The position numbers were made by a program, and so were the translations under genes. The notes beneath the pieces are model-generated. The model was not told the DNA's origin. It did not search any database and saw only the letters and a list, made by a program, of their open reading frames with translations. Below are positions 24,599 through 34,851 of a stretch of 64,000 bases of DNA, piece after piece. Source of the DNA: Bradyrhizobium septentrionale (GTDB lineage: Bacteria > Pseudomonadota > Alphaproteobacteria > Rhizobiales > Xanthobacteraceae); contig NZ_CP088285.1 of assembly GCF_011516645.4 (NCBI RefSeq), forward strand, positions 8,326,501 through 8,390,500, in the 5' to 3' direction. Positions within the stretch are counted from its first letter, which is position 1. Each line of letters opens with the position of its first letter.

Positions 24599-25211
24599 GT
24601 TGCCCTCCGGTATGTGAGATGGCTCTCTACTTCGCTGCGTGCACTCGGGAATCGATATGCACTACTTCCCGAATACACCAACGGATTAAAAAAAACAGTG
24701 TCCCGCTTAAGGAAGTGTTGACGCAGCGATGGTCGTACGCGCAGCGCGCGTCGCCGATCAAATCGACGATGCATTCGCGCGACGATGCAAGAAACGCAGC
24801 AGCGGCCGACATCGGCATTTGTCAACGTTGCAGGAAACGCCTTTATTGCAGGTACTTTTTGAATTCGCATTCAGTCAATCAACGCGCGATCGTCGTTGCG
24901 TTGAGTCGCGAGCTGTGACGAAAAGCGGCGCCGCGCGGGCGCCGAGTCGCAACTTTTGGCAACGAAAAATATTTCGTGGGAAAGTTGGCTTTCGCCTCGT
25001 TTGAGGTCATCCAAACCCGATTCCCGGCCGAATCGTGGCTGCGACGATTCGGCGCCGAGGGGCGTCGTCACCACCGCGGACGGAGGGTGTGAGCCAGGAT
25101 CACGCCACGTTCACGCGTGCGCGACGACGCCAGAGGTGACCGCAAGAGGATGGGACGAGAGCATGATCCGGCTGGATCATGCGCCAAGGACAACATCATT
25201 GTCCTGTTCGT
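24599..25211. other. Intergenic region, about 610 bp
   Basis: No supported gene. An A8 run lies near 24688 and a GC-rich palindrome GCGGCGCCGCGCGGGCGCCG near 24925-24945. At 25161-25182 a perfect 9-bp hairpin (GCATGATCC-ggct-GGATCATGC) and at about 25187-25205 a second one (AGGACAA ... TTGTCCT) follow the gatB stop and may end its transcript. The first is an extragenic palindrome type I recall from Bradyrhizobium. Confidence 0.55.
25161..25182. repeat. Palindromic hairpin downstream of gatB
   Basis: Perfect nine-base arms with a GGCT loop. Lies about 30 bases past the gatB stop. No U-tract, so either a rho-assisted end or an extragenic palindrome. Confidence 0.6.
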
Positions 25212-26699
25212 TCAGACGCCGAGCTTGGACTTCAAGAGCTCGTTGACCGCCTTCGGGTTCGCCTTGCCGCCCGACGACTTCATCACCTGACCGACGAACC
25301 ACTGAAGGGCCGCAGGCTTCGCCTTTGCTTGCTCGACCTTGTCGGGATTGGCCGCGATGATGTCGTCGACCACCTTCTCGATCGCGCCGAGGTCGGTGAC
25401 CTGCTTCATGCCGCGCGCGTCGACGAGTGCGCGCGGATCGCCGCCCTCCTGCCACACGATCTCGAACAAGTCCTTGGCGATCTTGCCGGAAATCGCTCCC
25501 TCGCCGATCAGATCGACGATCGCAGCGAGTTGCTGGGCCGACACCGGCGAGGCGGCGATCTCGACGCCTTCCTTGTTGAGACGCCCGAACAGTTCGTTGA
25601 TCACCCAGTTGGCGGCAAGCTTGCCGTCGCGCGCCTTGTCGGCAAGACCTGACAGCACCGTCTCGTAGAACTCCGCGCTCTCGCGCTCGGCCACCAGCAC
25701 GCTCGCATCATAGGGCGACAGACCGAAGCCCGTAATAAACCGGGACTTCTTCTGGTCCGGCAATTCCGGCAGATGCGCCTTGAGATCGTCGACGAAGGCC
25801 TGGCTGAACTCGAGCGGCAGCAGATCGGGATCGGGAAAGTAACGGTAGTCGTGCGCCTCTTCCTTGGAGCGCATCGAGCGCGTCTCGCCCTTGTTCGGGT
25901 CGAACAGCCGGGTTTCCTGGTCGATCGAGCCACCGTCCTCGATGATCTCGATCTGGCGCCGCGCCTCGTACTCGATCGCCTGGCCGATGAAGTTGACCGA
26001 GTTCATGTTCTTGATTTCGCAGCGGGTGCCGAGCGCGGTCTCGCCGTAACGGCGCACCGAGACGTTGACATCGGCGCGCAGGCTGCCCTTCTCCATGTCG
26101 CCGTCGCAGGTGCCGAGGTAGCGCAGGATCGAGCGCAGCTTGGTGACGTAGGCCTTGGCCTGCTCGGCGTCGCGGATGTCGGGCTTGGAGACGATCTCCA
26201 TCAGTGCGACGCCGGAGCGGTTGAGGTCGACATAGGACATCGTCGGCGACTGATCGTGCAGCAACTTGCCGGCATCCTGTTCCAGATGCAGCCGCTCGAT
26301 CCCGATGGTGACGCTGCGGCCGCCGTCGAGCTCGAGCGACACCTCGCCCTCGCCCACGATCGGCGACTTGTACTGGCTGATCTGGTACCCCTGCGGCAGG
26401 TCCGGGTAGAAATAGTTCTTGCGGTCGAACACCGAGCGCAAATTGATCTTCGCGTTCAGTCCGAGACCGGTGAGCACCGCCTGGCGAACGCACTCCTCGT
26501 TGATCACGGGCAGCATGCCCGGCATCGCGGCGTCGACCAGCGAGACGTGGGTATTGGGTTCGCCGCCGAACGCGGTGGATGCGCCGGAGAACAGCTTTGA
26601 GTTCGAGGTGACCTGGGCATGGATCTCCATGCCGATCACGACTTCCCAATCACCGGTGGCGCTCTTGATCAGTCTGTGCGGGGCGGCAGGTGCGGTCAT
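25212..26699 (-). CDS. gatB: Asp-tRNA(Asn)/Glu-tRNA(Gln) amidotransferase subunit B
   Basis: Kinase/tRNA-binding subunit of GatCAB, which phosphorylates and then amidates mischarged Glu-tRNAGln or Asp-tRNAAsn. The 495-aa protein has the core [20 protein letters not shown] at the start, [37 protein letters not shown], the tRNA-binding region, and the C-terminal YqeY-like tail ([19 protein letters not shown]). Full length. It is the last of the group gatC - small ORF - gatA - small ORF - patatin - gatB, all on the - strand. Confidence 0.97.
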   Translation of the reverse strand: MTAPAAPHRLIKSATGDWEVVIGMEIHAQVTSNSKLFSGASTAFGGEPNTHVSLVDAAMPGMLPVINEECVRQAVLTGLGLNAKINLRSVFDRKNYFYPDLPQGYQISQYKSPIVGEGEVSLELDGGRSVTIGIERLHLEQDAGKLLHDQSPTMSYVDLNRSGVALMEIVSKPDIRDAEQAKAYVTKLRSILRYLGTCDGDMEKGSLRADVNVSVRRYGETALGTRCEIKNMNSVNFIGQAIEYEARRQIEIIEDGGSIDQETRLFDPNKGETRSMRSKEEAHDYRYFPDPDLLPLEFSQAFVDDLKAHLPELPDQKKSRFITGFGLSPYDASVLVAERESAEFYETVLSGLADKARDGKLAANWVINELFGRLNKEGVEIAASPVSAQQLAAIVDLIGEGAISGKIAKDLFEIVWQEGGDPRALVDARGMKQVTDLGAIEKVVDDIIAANPDKVEQAKAKPAALQWFVGQVMKSSGGKANPKAVNELLKSKLGV

Positions 26700-26818
26700 G
26701 GGTCTCGTTGTCCGGATAAGGTGATATCTGGGAAGCCTTGGGCTTCGCGCAACCGATCGCGCCAGTCAAGCCGCCTTCCAATCCCCTTGCAGCCCGCGCC
26801 GGGCGCGTGAGGCGCAGA

Positions 26819-28216
26819 TCAGAGCCCGCGCCGGAACTGCTGATAGGCCTTGCTGGAGCGCAGCGCGTCGGCGCCGCCCACAATCAGCTGGTCGACCTGC
26901 TCGGGCGGCAGCGAAAGCCGGGTCGGGATGGCGTTCAGGATGCCGGCACGCTCCGGTCCGAGCCGGTCGAAGCCGAGCCGCTCGACATAGATCGCGACGT
27001 CGCCGCACTTCCAGCCGGCGCCGACGCCGAGCCTCGTGCGATCCGCCGCCGACAGGCCGCAGCGCCAGCGCTTCAGCTTGCCGGACCAATCGTTGGCGAG
27101 CGCCGTGAAGGCCGCGTAGCTCGAGCGCACGCTGGCATCGATCGCGGTGTCAGCGGCCGCCGACACCAGCTCGACGCCGTTCGGCCCTTCCAGTGTCTGC
27201 ACGAAGTCGCCGGAGATGCCGCGGCCGGCGTCGACCACCAGGAACAGGATGCGCCTAAGCTTGGCCGCCTGCCGTTCGTTCAAGGGCTCGTACGGACGCT
27301 GGGCTGCGAGCAGCCCGATGCTCAGCCCCGACAGGCCGTAATTGTCGACGAGGCCGCCATCGAGCAGCTTGACGTAGCGCATCGAGCCGTCGCGGTAGCG
27401 CGCCTGGGCCTCGGCGTAGGAGCGCAGCAGCGGCTGCGCATTCGGATCGTTGCGCACCCGCTCGAGCCACGGCGGCAGCGGCGCCGAGCAGCCGCCGGGA
27501 AAGGTTTCAAGCACGATAGGCGCAAATGCCAGCGGCACCGCAGCGGATGCGGCGACCGCTTCGGCGATACGATAGGAGCGGATGTCGCTGCACAGCGCAT
27601 CGAAGGCGGTCTTGCCGAACACGAACGGCGTGCGGTTGTAGATGTCCGACGCGTTGATCCAGACCCGCGGGCGGCGGTCGTCGGGCAATGCCTCGAACCG
27701 CGCGCCGTTGAACAGATTGCGATCGAGCCAGTCGGTGAACTGGCTGTCGTTGACGCCGCCGCCCAGCGCGCGCCCGATATTGCCGAGCGAGATCCGGGTC
27801 TTCAGTCCCTCCTCGGCGTTGCGCAGCAGGAAGCGCTCGCGGAAATCGTCGAGCGCGGCGCGCCGCTTCAATCCAAAATAGGCGGCGGTGACCGAGCCGC
27901 CGGACACACCGGAGACGAAGTCGACGCGGTCGAGCAGTGTCTTGGTGCCGGCCACGCTCGAGCGCGTGCGGTCGAGCTCTTCGAGCACGCCGAAGGAAAA
28001 CGCCGCGGCGCGCGTGCCGCCGCCGGAGAACGACAGCGCAAGCAGCAGGTCGTCTTCATAGCTTGGAATGTCGCTAACGCCGTTGGTGTCGGCAGCCGCG
28101 GCGCCGAGCGGCACATTGCCGGGCAGATTGTAGACGGATGCGCAGCCGGCAAGGCCCGCCGCCGTCACGGCCACCAGCAGCGCTGACAGCCATCCCCCTT
28201 TCCCCGACCCACGCAC
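26819..28216 (-). CDS. Patatin-like phospholipase lipoprotein
   Basis: 465-aa predicted lipoprotein: N-terminal lipobox LAGC with Cys25, so membrane-anchored on the periplasmic side. The patatin fold shows the oxyanion glycine-rich loop SFSGGGTRAAA (about 62-72), nucleophile Ser105 in GVSGGS (GXSXG), and the catalytic aspartate in LLDGGLVDNYG, so the Ser-Asp dyad is intact. Hydrolyses membrane lipid acyl esters; native substrate unknown. It stands between the two gat genes; no function ties it to tRNA charging. Confidence 0.85.
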   Translation of the reverse strand: MRGSGKGGWLSALLVAVTAAGLAGCASVYNLPGNVPLGAAAADTNGVSDIPSYEDDLLLALSFSGGGTRAAAFSFGVLEELDRTRSSVAGTKTLLDRVDFVSGVSGGSVTAAYFGLKRRAALDDFRERFLLRNAEEGLKTRISLGNIGRALGGGVNDSQFTDWLDRNLFNGARFEALPDDRRPRVWINASDIYNRTPFVFGKTAFDALCSDIRSYRIAEAVAASAAVPLAFAPIVLETFPGGCSAPLPPWLERVRNDPNAQPLLRSYAEAQARYRDGSMRYVKLLDGGLVDNYGLSGLSIGLLAAQRPYEPLNERQAAKLRRILFLVVDAGRGISGDFVQTLEGPNGVELVSAAADTAIDASVRSSYAAFTALANDWSGKLKRWRCGLSAADRTRLGVGAGWKCGDVAIYVERLGFDRLGPERAGILNAIPTRLSLPPEQVDQLIVGGADALRSSKAYQQFRRGL

Positions 28217-28333
28217 GAATACTCTCTTGCCGCTGGCCCCCGCCCGGTTCCGTTAGCCTATCACGGCCAATCTGGGCGGCGGCATGGCGGCCGAAACAGG
28301 GTTAATGATCGCGGTGCCTCGGCACCGGCAAAC

Positions 28334-28624
28334 CTAGGCGCTCTGCGTCAAAAGCGTAGAGACGATCCGCTCCCATTCGGCCTCGAGCGAGTCCTTGGCA
28401 ACCGGCTGATTGGCGTGGCGATACCAGTAGTCGGCATTGCCGAGATCGCCCTCGACGCGATGCAGATGGGCATGAACCCAGGCCGAACTGGCGTCACTGC
28501 CGTCCTTCACGATGTCGTGCGCCTTGTGCCAATCGCCCTTCTTCGCCCACCACATTGCGGCGAGTTGCGGCGACAGCGCCGCGTCAGGCGCGGCGTTTGC
28601 GAGACTGGCGCGGAAATCCGCCAT
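28334..28624 (-). CDS. Small conserved hypothetical between gatA and the patatin gene
   Basis: 96 aa, unknown. Sequence MADFRASLANAAPDAALSPQ, then WWAKKGDWHKAHDIV and WVHAHLHRVEGDLGNADYWY suggests two short helical hairpins resembling tetratricopeptide-type units. The ATG at 28624 is three bases after the gatA stop, so it is part of the gat operon. I recall similar proteins in Bradyrhizobium but no function. Confidence 0.7.
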   Translation of the reverse strand: MADFRASLANAAPDAALSPQLAAMWWAKKGDWHKAHDIVKDGSDASSAWVHAHLHRVEGDLGNADYWYRHANQPVAKDSLEAEWERIVSTLLTQSA

Positions 28625-28627
28625 CGC

Positions 28628-30103
28628 TCACCACCATTTCGGCGGCGTGAAACGGCCGGCCGCCTGTTCGATCACTTCGCCGAGGGAGAACAGCGTCTCC
28701 TCGTCGAAGGGGCGACCGATCAGTTGCAGGCCGAGCGGCAGGCCCTGCGCGTCCTTGCCCGCGGGCACGGCGATGCCGGGCAGGCCCGCCATGTTCACGG
28801 TCACCGTGAAGATGTCGTTGAGATACATCTCGACCGGATCGGCGCCGCCCTTCTCGCCGATGCCGAATGCTGCCGACGGCGTCGCCGGCGTCAGGATCGC
28901 GTTCACGCCCTTGGCGAAGCAGTCCTCGAAATCCTTCTTGATCAGCGTCCGCACCTTCTGCGCCCGCATATAATAGGCATCGTAATAGCCGGCGGAGAGC
29001 ACATAGGTGCCGATCAAGACGCGGCGGCGCACCTCGTGGCCAAAACCGTCGGCGCGGGTGTTCTCGTACATCTCGATGATGTTCTTGCCCGGTTCGCGCA
29101 GTCCGTAGCGCACGCCGTCATAACGCGCGAGGTTCGACGAGGCCTCCGCCGGCGCCACGATGTAATAGGCCGGCAGCGCGTATTTGGTGTGCGGCAGCGA
29201 CACCTCGACGAGCTCGGCGCCGGCGGCCTTCAGCCACTGCGCGCCCTCGCTCCAGAGTTTCTCGATTTCGGCCGGCATGCCGTCGAGCCGATACTCCCTG
29301 GGGATGCCGATCCTCATGCCCGTCACGGACTTGCCGATCGCGGCCTCGTAGTCCGGCACGGCGATGTCGACCGATGTGGTGTCCTTCGGATCGTGCCCCG
29401 CCATCGAGCGCATCAGGATCGCGGCATCGCGCGTCGTACGCGCGATCGGACCGGCCTGGTCGAGCGAGGACGCAAAGGCGACGATGCCCCAGCGCGAGCA
29501 GCGGCCATAGGTCGGCTTGATGCCGACGGTCGCGGTGAACGCGGCCGGCTGGCGGATCGAGCCGCCGGTGTCGGTCGCGGTCGCGCCCATGCAGAGCGAT
29601 GCCGCCACCGCCGAAGCCGAGCCGCCTGACGAGCCGCCCGGCACCAGCGTGGTGTTGGAGCCCTCGCGCCGCCACGGGTTGGTGACCGGGCCGAAGCACG
29701 AGGTCTCGTTCGACGAGCCCATCGCGAACTCGTCATTGTTGAGCTTGCCGAGCAGCACCGCGCCGTCGCGCCAGAGCTGCGAGGTCACCGTCGACTCGTA
29801 GGGCGGGGTGAAATTGCCGAGGATCCTGGAGCACGCCGTGGTCCTGATGTCGCGGGTCGCGAACAGGTCCTTGATGCCGAGCGGAATGCCGGCCAGCGGT
29901 CCGCCCTCGCCCTTTGCGATCTTCTCGTCGACGGCCTTGGCCATCTCGCGCGCGCGGTCCGGCGTCTCCAGCACATAGGCATTGAGCACGCGCGCGGCTT
30001 CGATGGCGGCGAGATGCGCATCGGTCAGCTCAACGGCGGTGAAAGACTTGCCCGCCAGGCCCTCGCGGGCCTCGGCGATCGTCAGCGATGTCAAATCGGT
30101 CAT
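28628..30103 (-). CDS. gatA: Asp-tRNA(Asn)/Glu-tRNA(Gln) amidotransferase subunit A
   Basis: Glutaminase subunit of GatCAB (amidase signature family). The 491-aa protein has the Lys of [23 protein letters not shown] with the cis-Ser, and the nucleophile Ser in [13 protein letters not shown]. Full length. Its ATG overlaps the stop of the upstream 76-aa ORF by four bases (ATGA); the downstream 96-aa gene begins three bases past its stop. Confidence 0.97.
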   Translation of the reverse strand: MTDLTSLTIAEAREGLAGKSFTAVELTDAHLAAIEAARVLNAYVLETPDRAREMAKAVDEKIAKGEGGPLAGIPLGIKDLFATRDIRTTACSRILGNFTPPYESTVTSQLWRDGAVLLGKLNNDEFAMGSSNETSCFGPVTNPWRREGSNTTLVPGGSSGGSASAVAASLCMGATATDTGGSIRQPAAFTATVGIKPTYGRCSRWGIVAFASSLDQAGPIARTTRDAAILMRSMAGHDPKDTTSVDIAVPDYEAAIGKSVTGMRIGIPREYRLDGMPAEIEKLWSEGAQWLKAAGAELVEVSLPHTKYALPAYYIVAPAEASSNLARYDGVRYGLREPGKNIIEMYENTRADGFGHEVRRRVLIGTYVLSAGYYDAYYMRAQKVRTLIKKDFEDCFAKGVNAILTPATPSAAFGIGEKGGADPVEMYLNDIFTVTVNMAGLPGIAVPAGKDAQGLPLGLQLIGRPFDEETLFSLGEVIEQAAGRFTPPKWW

Positions 30104-30330
30104 TTATTGATCGGGCTGCAGAAGAAGGGAGAAAGGGTCTTGTCGTTGGCGGGATCGTCCTGCCGCGCTTTGGCATTTTCCTTGGCGCGCGCGGCGTCGA
30201 GCGCCTCGAGCTGGTCGAGCACGGCGTCGATCGCCTCGTTGGGATCGGCGACCTTCCCCTTGCGCTCCATCACATCGAGGAAGTCCATATAGGCCTTGTA
30301 GGCCTTCTCATCGTCGCAGAGCAGACACAT
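30100..30330 (-). CDS. Small conserved hypothetical between gatC and gatA
   Basis: 76 aa. [20 protein letters not shown] has a CxxC pair at the N-terminus, then a charged helical region ([20 protein letters not shown]) and a C-terminal Cys in [11 protein letters not shown]. The three cysteines could bind a metal but no standard zinc motif is complete. Stop overlaps the gatA ATG by four bases, so translation is coupled to gatA. I recall this ORF next to gatA in related genomes, function unknown. Confidence 0.7.
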   Translation of the reverse strand: MCLLCDDEKAYKAYMDFLDVMERKGKVADPNEAIDAVLDQLEALDAARAKENAKARQDDPANDKTLSPFFCSPINK

Positions 30331-30367
30331 CGGACTTTGTCGCTTTTGTTTGATGCGTTTTCTTCGC

Positions 30368-30399
30368 GCGAACCGGTATCCACTTCGCTCGAAAACGCT
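30368..30399 (+). repeat. 32-nt repeat, family C, copy 1
   Basis: GCGAACCGGTATCCACTTCG followed by CTCGAAAACGCT. The exact reverse complement of all 32 bases occurs at 50234-50265, 20 kb away. It lies between gatC and the 76-aa gene. Core of a palindrome family that I recall as widely dispersed in Bradyrhizobium. Confidence 0.8.
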
Positions 30400-30408
30400 A
30401 TGCTAGAG

Positions 30409-30696
30409 TTACTCGACCACCTTCGGCACCAGGAAGAAGTGGTTCACGGTATCGGGCGCATTGCGGACGATGTCGTCGGCCTTCTCGCCGTCATTGACCA
30501 AATCGGCGCGCTTCTTCATCTCCATCGGCGTCACCGAGGTCATCGGCTCGACGCCGTCGATATTCACTTCCGACAGCTGCTCGACGAAGGCCAGCATCGC
30601 GTTCAATTCCCCCTGGAGATGGGGAACTTCGGCGTCGCTGACCGCGATCCGCGCCAGATGGGCGATGCGGCGGACGGTCGTGGCGTCTACGGACAT
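30409..30696 (-). CDS. gatC: Asp-tRNA(Asn)/Glu-tRNA(Gln) amidotransferase subunit C
   Basis: Small scaffold subunit of GatCAB. The 95-aa protein starts [20 protein letters not shown] and has [22 protein letters not shown], then RADLV and [10 protein letters not shown] at the end. Start at 30696 gives the family N-terminus; upstream in-frame ATGs do not. Followed by a repeat and then the 76-aa gene and gatA. Confidence 0.95.
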   Translation of the reverse strand: MSVDATTVRRIAHLARIAVSDAEVPHLQGELNAMLAFVEQLSEVNIDGVEPMTSVTPMEMKKRADLVNDGEKADDIVRNAPDTVNHFFLVPKVVE

Positions 30697-30930
30697 TATA
30701 TAGGGCCTCAAGGCTGAAAAGGTCAGCCCGCCATATAGCAGAGGCCGGTTTTGCGCCGCAACCGCGCCGGGCGCGCGGCTGGCCCCAGACCCCCTGCCGG
30801 ACGGCCGATCAGGCGCCCGATGATTCCGGCGGCAAAACCCGCGACGAAACCACTTTGCGGACCCGGCGCAGTCGTCCTGAAACATTCGCGGCGCCTACTC
30901 CCCTCAAACAGAAAAGTACGGGAGTCCGTC

Positions 30931-31038
30931 ATGTCCATGCGTGAGATCACCCCCCAGCCGGGAGGCTGGGACCCTGCCCTCTGGTCGATCGGTACCGCGA
31001 TCGGTGTCGCGATCCTTTACGTGGCCTGTCTGGTCTAA
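30931..31038 (+). CDS. 35-aa single-pass membrane peptide
   Basis: MSMREITPQPGGWDPALWSI then GTAIGVAILYVACLV. A polar N-terminus with one C-terminal helix of about 17 hydrophobic residues. GGAG lies 7 bases upstream of the ATG. Very short; support is the ribosome site and the TM pattern. Unknown function. Followed after 17 bases by another small gene on the same strand. Confidence 0.5.
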   Translation: MSMREITPQPGGWDPALWSIGTAIGVAILYVACLV

Positions 31039-31055
31039 CGAGACGAGAAATAGCC

Positions 31056-31226
31056 ATGTCCCAGGCAAAAACTCTGCAGGACAAGGCCGAGATGTTCGAG
31101 CGCCGCGCCGAAAGCGCCACGGATCCGATTTCCCGGCAGCACTACAAGGAAATGGCCGCGCATTATCGCAGGCTTGCGACCGAGCATCTGGAGATCAACC
31201 AGAGCGAGCCCGCGCGTCAGGCCTGA
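31056..31226 (+). CDS. Small helical hypothetical
   Basis: 56 aa: MSQAKTLQDKAEMFERRAES, then ISRQHYKEMAAHYRRLATEH. Strongly amphipathic helix, coiled-coil-like. From recall, matches a small Bradyrhizobium hypothetical family (helical stretch A..FE.RA....DP..R..Y..MA..YR.LA). Overlaps the convergent nitronate monooxygenase stop by 10 bases. Predicted cytoplasmic; unknown function. Confidence 0.65.
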   Translation: MSQAKTLQDKAEMFERRAESATDPISRQHYKEMAAHYRRLATEHLEINQSEPARQA

Positions 31227-32296
31227 GATAGTGCCCCCATCCGCGCCAGCGCGGCGCCGGCCAGCGCCCGGGTCAGCTCGGCCGCGGGCATTTCCTTGCC
31301 CATCCGCACCGCCTGCCCGGCCCACAGATTGGTGAAATCGACCTTGTCCTGTTTCTCGGCAGCCGCCTTCAGCGGTCCGAGCGCGGTCGCCGCGTGCGGG
31401 AACGCCGGCGCGTCCGGTGAGATCGGGCCGACCTCGCGCATCACGCGGTTGGCGACGCCGCGCGCAGGGCGGCCGGTCATCACATTGGTGATGACGGTCG
31501 ATTCATCGCTGGCCTGCGCCAGCGCGATCCGGCCTGCCGCGGTCACCTTGGATTCCGGGCAGCGCAGATAGGCGGTGCCGATCTGCACCGCGGAGGCCCC
31601 GAGCGCGAACGCGGCAGCGATCCCGCGTCCATCCGCGATGCCGCCGGCCGCGACGACCGGCACTTTCACCGCATCCACCACCTGCGGCAACAGCGAGAAC
31701 GTGCCGGGCTGCTCGGCGATGGTCTCGGTCAGGAACATGGCGCGATGGCCGCCGGCGTCGGCGCCTTGCGCGATGATGACGTCGGCGCCGTTCTCCTCGA
31801 GCCAGATCGCCTCCTTCACGGTGGTGGCCGACGACATCACGGTGGCGCCGGCCGACTTCACCCGCTGCAACAGTTTTGGTTCCGGCAGGCCGAAATGGAA
31901 GCTGACGATTTCGGGCTTCAGCTCCTCGACAACAGCGCAGAATGCCGCGTCGAACGGCGCACGGTTCGCCGCGTTGATCGGCGCATCCGGATCGAGACCG
32001 TGCTCGCGATAGTATGGCGCCAGCCGCTGCCGCCATTGCGCCTCGCGCGCCGGATCGGCGTCGACCGCCTTGTGGCAGAAGAAGTTGAGGTTGATCGGCG
32101 CTGATACGCGCTGGCGGATGATGTTGACCTGCTCACGCGCCTTCTCGGCCGACAGCATCGCGCATGGCAGCGAGCCGAGCCCGCCGCCCTGCGCCACCGC
32201 AATCACCAGTTCGGCATCCATCACGCCGGCCATCGGCGCCAGCACGATCGGGAACTCGGTCTTGAAACGATCGATCAATCGACGGTCTGGCCACAT
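31217..32296 (-). CDS. Nitronate monooxygenase-family protein 1
   Basis: 359-aa TIM-barrel flavoprotein of the 2-nitropropane dioxygenase/NMO family: FPIVLAPMAGVMDAELVIAV at the start, GADVIIAQGADAGGHRAMF (FMN phosphate region and the conserved His), PVVAAGGIADGRGIAAAF and GASAVQIGTAYLRCPES. Members oxidise nitronates or act as other FMN oxidoreductases; true substrate not known. It follows a related gene by 18 bases on the same strand and both are divergent from a LysR gene, so likely one regulated operon. Confidence 0.88.
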   Translation of the reverse strand: MWPDRRLIDRFKTEFPIVLAPMAGVMDAELVIAVAQGGGLGSLPCAMLSAEKAREQVNIIRQRVSAPINLNFFCHKAVDADPAREAQWRQRLAPYYREHGLDPDAPINAANRAPFDAAFCAVVEELKPEIVSFHFGLPEPKLLQRVKSAGATVMSSATTVKEAIWLEENGADVIIAQGADAGGHRAMFLTETIAEQPGTFSLLPQVVDAVKVPVVAAGGIADGRGIAAAFALGASAVQIGTAYLRCPESKVTAAGRIALAQASDESTVITNVMTGRPARGVANRVMREVGPISPDAPAFPHAATALGPLKAAAEKQDKVDFTNLWAGQAVRMGKEMPAAELTRALAGAALARMGALSQA

Positions 32297-32314
32297 GGTG
32301 TGTCTCGCGCGTGT

Positions 32315-33295
32315 TCAGGTCAGAGAGGAAAGAGAATTGCGCCGGCCCTGCAGCGTCTGCTCGGCTTCGGTGACGATGCGGCCGACGATCTCGGCCGCCG
32401 GAACGATATCATGGATCAACCCGACGGACTCGCCGGCAAACACCGCGGCGATGTCGAAATTGCCCACGGCTCTTGCCGCGGCGTACTCCGCCGCGATCTC
32501 GTCCGCGCGCTGCATCAGCTCGATCTCGCGGCCGCTCCAGCGCCGCAGATGGTCGTTGGCAAGCGAGCGCGCAGTGAACGGCGCCGGCCACATCAATTTG
32601 CGCGACCAGTCGAACACCACGCCGCGCACCGTCTCGCCGCTCTTCGCCGCGCAGATCAGCTGCTTCGCCTGCTCCGGGGCGTCGGCCTCGATGCTGGCGT
32701 AGAAGCGCGTTCCCATCAGCACGCCGGATGCGCCGAGCATCATCATCGCCGCGACGCCGCGCCCGTCCGCGATGCCGCCGGCCGCAACGACCGGCACGCG
32801 CCCCGCCGCAAAATCGATGATCGCCGGCACGATGTCGAGCGTGGTGCGAGAGGCCCCGTGACCGCCCGCCTCGGCGCCCTGCGCGATCAGGATGTCGGCG
32901 CCGCAATCGAGCGCTTGCTGCGCCATCTCCTCGCTTTGCACCTGGCAGATCAGCAGCGCTCCCGCCGCCTTGATCTTGGGCGCGAACGGCGCGGGATCGC
33001 CGAACGACAACATCACCGCGCGCGGCTTCGCGTCGAGCGCGATATCGATCAGCTCGGGCTGCCTGGCGAGGCTCCAGGTGATGAAGCCGATGCCGAACGG
33101 ACGGTCAAATCTCCTGAGCGTCGCGGCCTCCGCCTCGAGCCAGGTCTTGTCCCCGTAGCCGCCGCCCAAAATGCCGAAGCCGCCCGCGTCGCTCACCGCC
33201 CTGACCAGCCGGCTTCCCGTGATCATGGCCATCGGCGCCAGCAGGATCGGATGTGTGATGCCCAGACGTGCCGTCAATTCGGTGCTGATCGGCAT
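32315..33295 (-). CDS. Nitronate monooxygenase-family protein 2
   Basis: 326 aa, paralogous to the downstream gene: LGITHPILLAPMAMITGSRL, FGILGGGYGDKTWLEAE, ADILIAQGAEAGGHGAS, PVVAAGGIADGRGVAAMMML. Start at 33295 is supported by GGGAGCG; an ATG nine codons earlier lacks this. First gene of the two-gene unit. Between it and the LysR start (33296-33399) an inverted pair TTCTC...GAGAA (33341-33345 and 33361-33365) could be an operator; weak. Confidence 0.87.
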   Translation of the reverse strand: MPISTELTARLGITHPILLAPMAMITGSRLVRAVSDAGGFGILGGGYGDKTWLEAEAATLRRFDRPFGIGFITWSLARQPELIDIALDAKPRAVMLSFGDPAPFAPKIKAAGALLICQVQSEEMAQQALDCGADILIAQGAEAGGHGASRTTLDIVPAIIDFAAGRVPVVAAGGIADGRGVAAMMMLGASGVLMGTRFYASIEADAPEQAKQLICAAKSGETVRGVVFDWSRKLMWPAPFTARSLANDHLRRWSGREIELMQRADEIAAEYAAARAVGNFDIAAVFAGESVGLIHDIVPAAEIVGRIVTEAEQTLQGRRNSLSSLT

Positions 33296-33399
33296 GTGCT
33301 CGCTCCCTGTTCTGGACTCCAAGCCTAATCGGGCCTAGCATTCTCGGAAAATGAATACTAGAGAACGCTACCATCTCTAAATCAGAACGATGGTCTCCC

Positions 33400-34290
33400 A
33401 TGGAATTGACCGACCTGCTCACCTTTTCCACGGTCGCCCGGCTCGGCGGCATCACCCGGGCCGCCGAAGAGCTGAATACCGTGCAGTCCAATGTCACCCA
33501 GCGCATCAAGGCGCTGGAGGCCGAGATCGGCACCGCGCTGTTCGAGCGCCACAGCCGCGGCATGTCGCTGACCGGCGCCGGCCGCCGCCTGTTGCCGTAT
33601 GCGCAGCGCATGGCGGCGCTGTCGCGCGAAGCCGTGCTCGCCGCGCGCGACGATGGCGAGCCAAAGGGGCCGCTGTCGATCGGCTCGATGGAGACCACGG
33701 CCGCGGTGCGGCTGCCGGCGCTGCTTGCCGAATTTCATCGCCGCTATCCGGCGGTGCGCCTGACCTTGCGCACCGCGCCGACCGTCGACCTCGTGGCGGC
33801 CGTGCTCGACGGCTCGCTCGACGGCGCCTTTGTCGCCGGCCCGATCGAGCACGCCGAACTGTCAGCGACGCCAGCATTCGCGGAGGAACTGGTGCTGGTC
33901 ACCGCGCAGCGCTGGACATCGCTCGCCGCCTTGCGCGCCGGCACGCCGGAGTCGGGCCCGACTGCGCTGGTGTTCCGCACCGGCTGCACCTACCGGCAGC
34001 GGCTCGAACAGGTCTTCACCGAGTACGGCTGGCCGTCGGCCGTCCGTTTCGAGTTCGGCACGCTCGACGGCATGATCGGCTGCGTCGCCGCCGACATGGG
34101 CGTCACCCTGCTGCCGCGCGCCGTCGTCGAGCGCGATCATGTGCAGCGCGACGTCCATATTCACAAGCTCAACCCGCAGCATGCGCTCGTCGAGACGCTG
34201 TTCATCCAGCGCCGCACCGCGCACCAGTACAGTCCGTTGCAGGGACTTGCCGCCTGCCTTGGCGGCGACGAGCGGGTGATTGCCGCCTGA
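33400..34290 (+). CDS. LysR-family transcriptional regulator
   Basis: 296 aa. HTH seen in [40 protein letters not shown] and [20 protein letters not shown], then the effector-binding domain. Divergent from the two NMO-like genes, which are its likely targets. The stop is 77 bases before the ruvX start. Product effector unknown. Confidence 0.88.
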   Translation: MELTDLLTFSTVARLGGITRAAEELNTVQSNVTQRIKALEAEIGTALFERHSRGMSLTGAGRRLLPYAQRMAALSREAVLAARDDGEPKGPLSIGSMETTAAVRLPALLAEFHRRYPAVRLTLRTAPTVDLVAAVLDGSLDGAFVAGPIEHAELSATPAFAEELVLVTAQRWTSLAALRAGTPESGPTALVFRTGCTYRQRLEQVFTEYGWPSAVRFEFGTLDGMIGCVAADMGVTLLPRAVVERDHVQRDVHIHKLNPQHALVETLFIQRRTAHQYSPLQGLAACLGGDERVIAA

Positions 34291-34366
34291 TCGGCGTTTT
34301 CGCATGGACGCCGGCCCGTCGCCGGGCTTTGCCTCGGCGCGCACCTGCGTGCTAAGCGCTAGCGCC

Positions 34367-34849
34367 ATGCCCGCCCCCATCCTTCCCTTGATTGAAGCCG
34401 CGCCGCACTGGCCCGACCGCGGCGCGCTTGTTGGCCTCGACCTCGGCACCAAGACCATCGGCGTTGCCGTCTCCGATCCGGACCGGCGGCTCGCCACCGG
34501 CGTCGAGACCATCAAGCGCAAGCAGTTCAAGGCCGACGCCGCACGGCTGCTCGCGATCGCGGCCGAGCGCAACGCCGTCGGCTTCGTGCTGGGCCTGCCG
34601 ATCAACATGGACGGCAGCGAAGGCCCGCGCGCGCAATCGACCCGGGCGTTCGCCCGCAATCTCGCTGGCCTCACCACGCTTGCGATCGGGCTGTGGGACG
34701 AGCGTCTCTCGACCGCGGCGGTCGAGCGCGAGCTGATCGGGATGGACGTCAGCCGCGCACGCCGCGCCGAGGTGATCGACGAGCACGCCGCGATCTTCAT
34801 CCTGCAGGGTGCGCTCGACCGGCTCGCGAAGCTGCGCGGGGACCGCTGA
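34367..34849 (+). CDS. ruvX: Putative Holliday junction resolvase (YqgF)
   Basis: 160-aa RNase H-fold protein of the YqgF/RuvX family, with roles in recombination and in 16S rRNA 5' maturation. [18 protein letters not shown] has the first acidic residue, [31 protein letters not shown] and [10 protein letters not shown] give the rest of the active site. Start chosen at ATG 34367 because upstream sequence overlaps the LysR end and is not homologous. Followed after two bases by half of an AEC permease. Confidence 0.92.
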   Translation: MPAPILPLIEAAPHWPDRGALVGLDLGTKTIGVAVSDPDRRLATGVETIKRKQFKADAARLLAIAAERNAVGFVLGLPINMDGSEGPRAQSTRAFARNLAGLTTLAIGLWDERLSTAAVERELIGMDVSRARRAEVIDEHAAIFILQGALDRLAKLRGDR

Positions 34850-34851
34850 GG

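Noticed and set aside
24619..24918. 99-aa frame upstream of gatB
   Set aside because: No recognised pattern or clear RBS; codon use unlike real neighbours.
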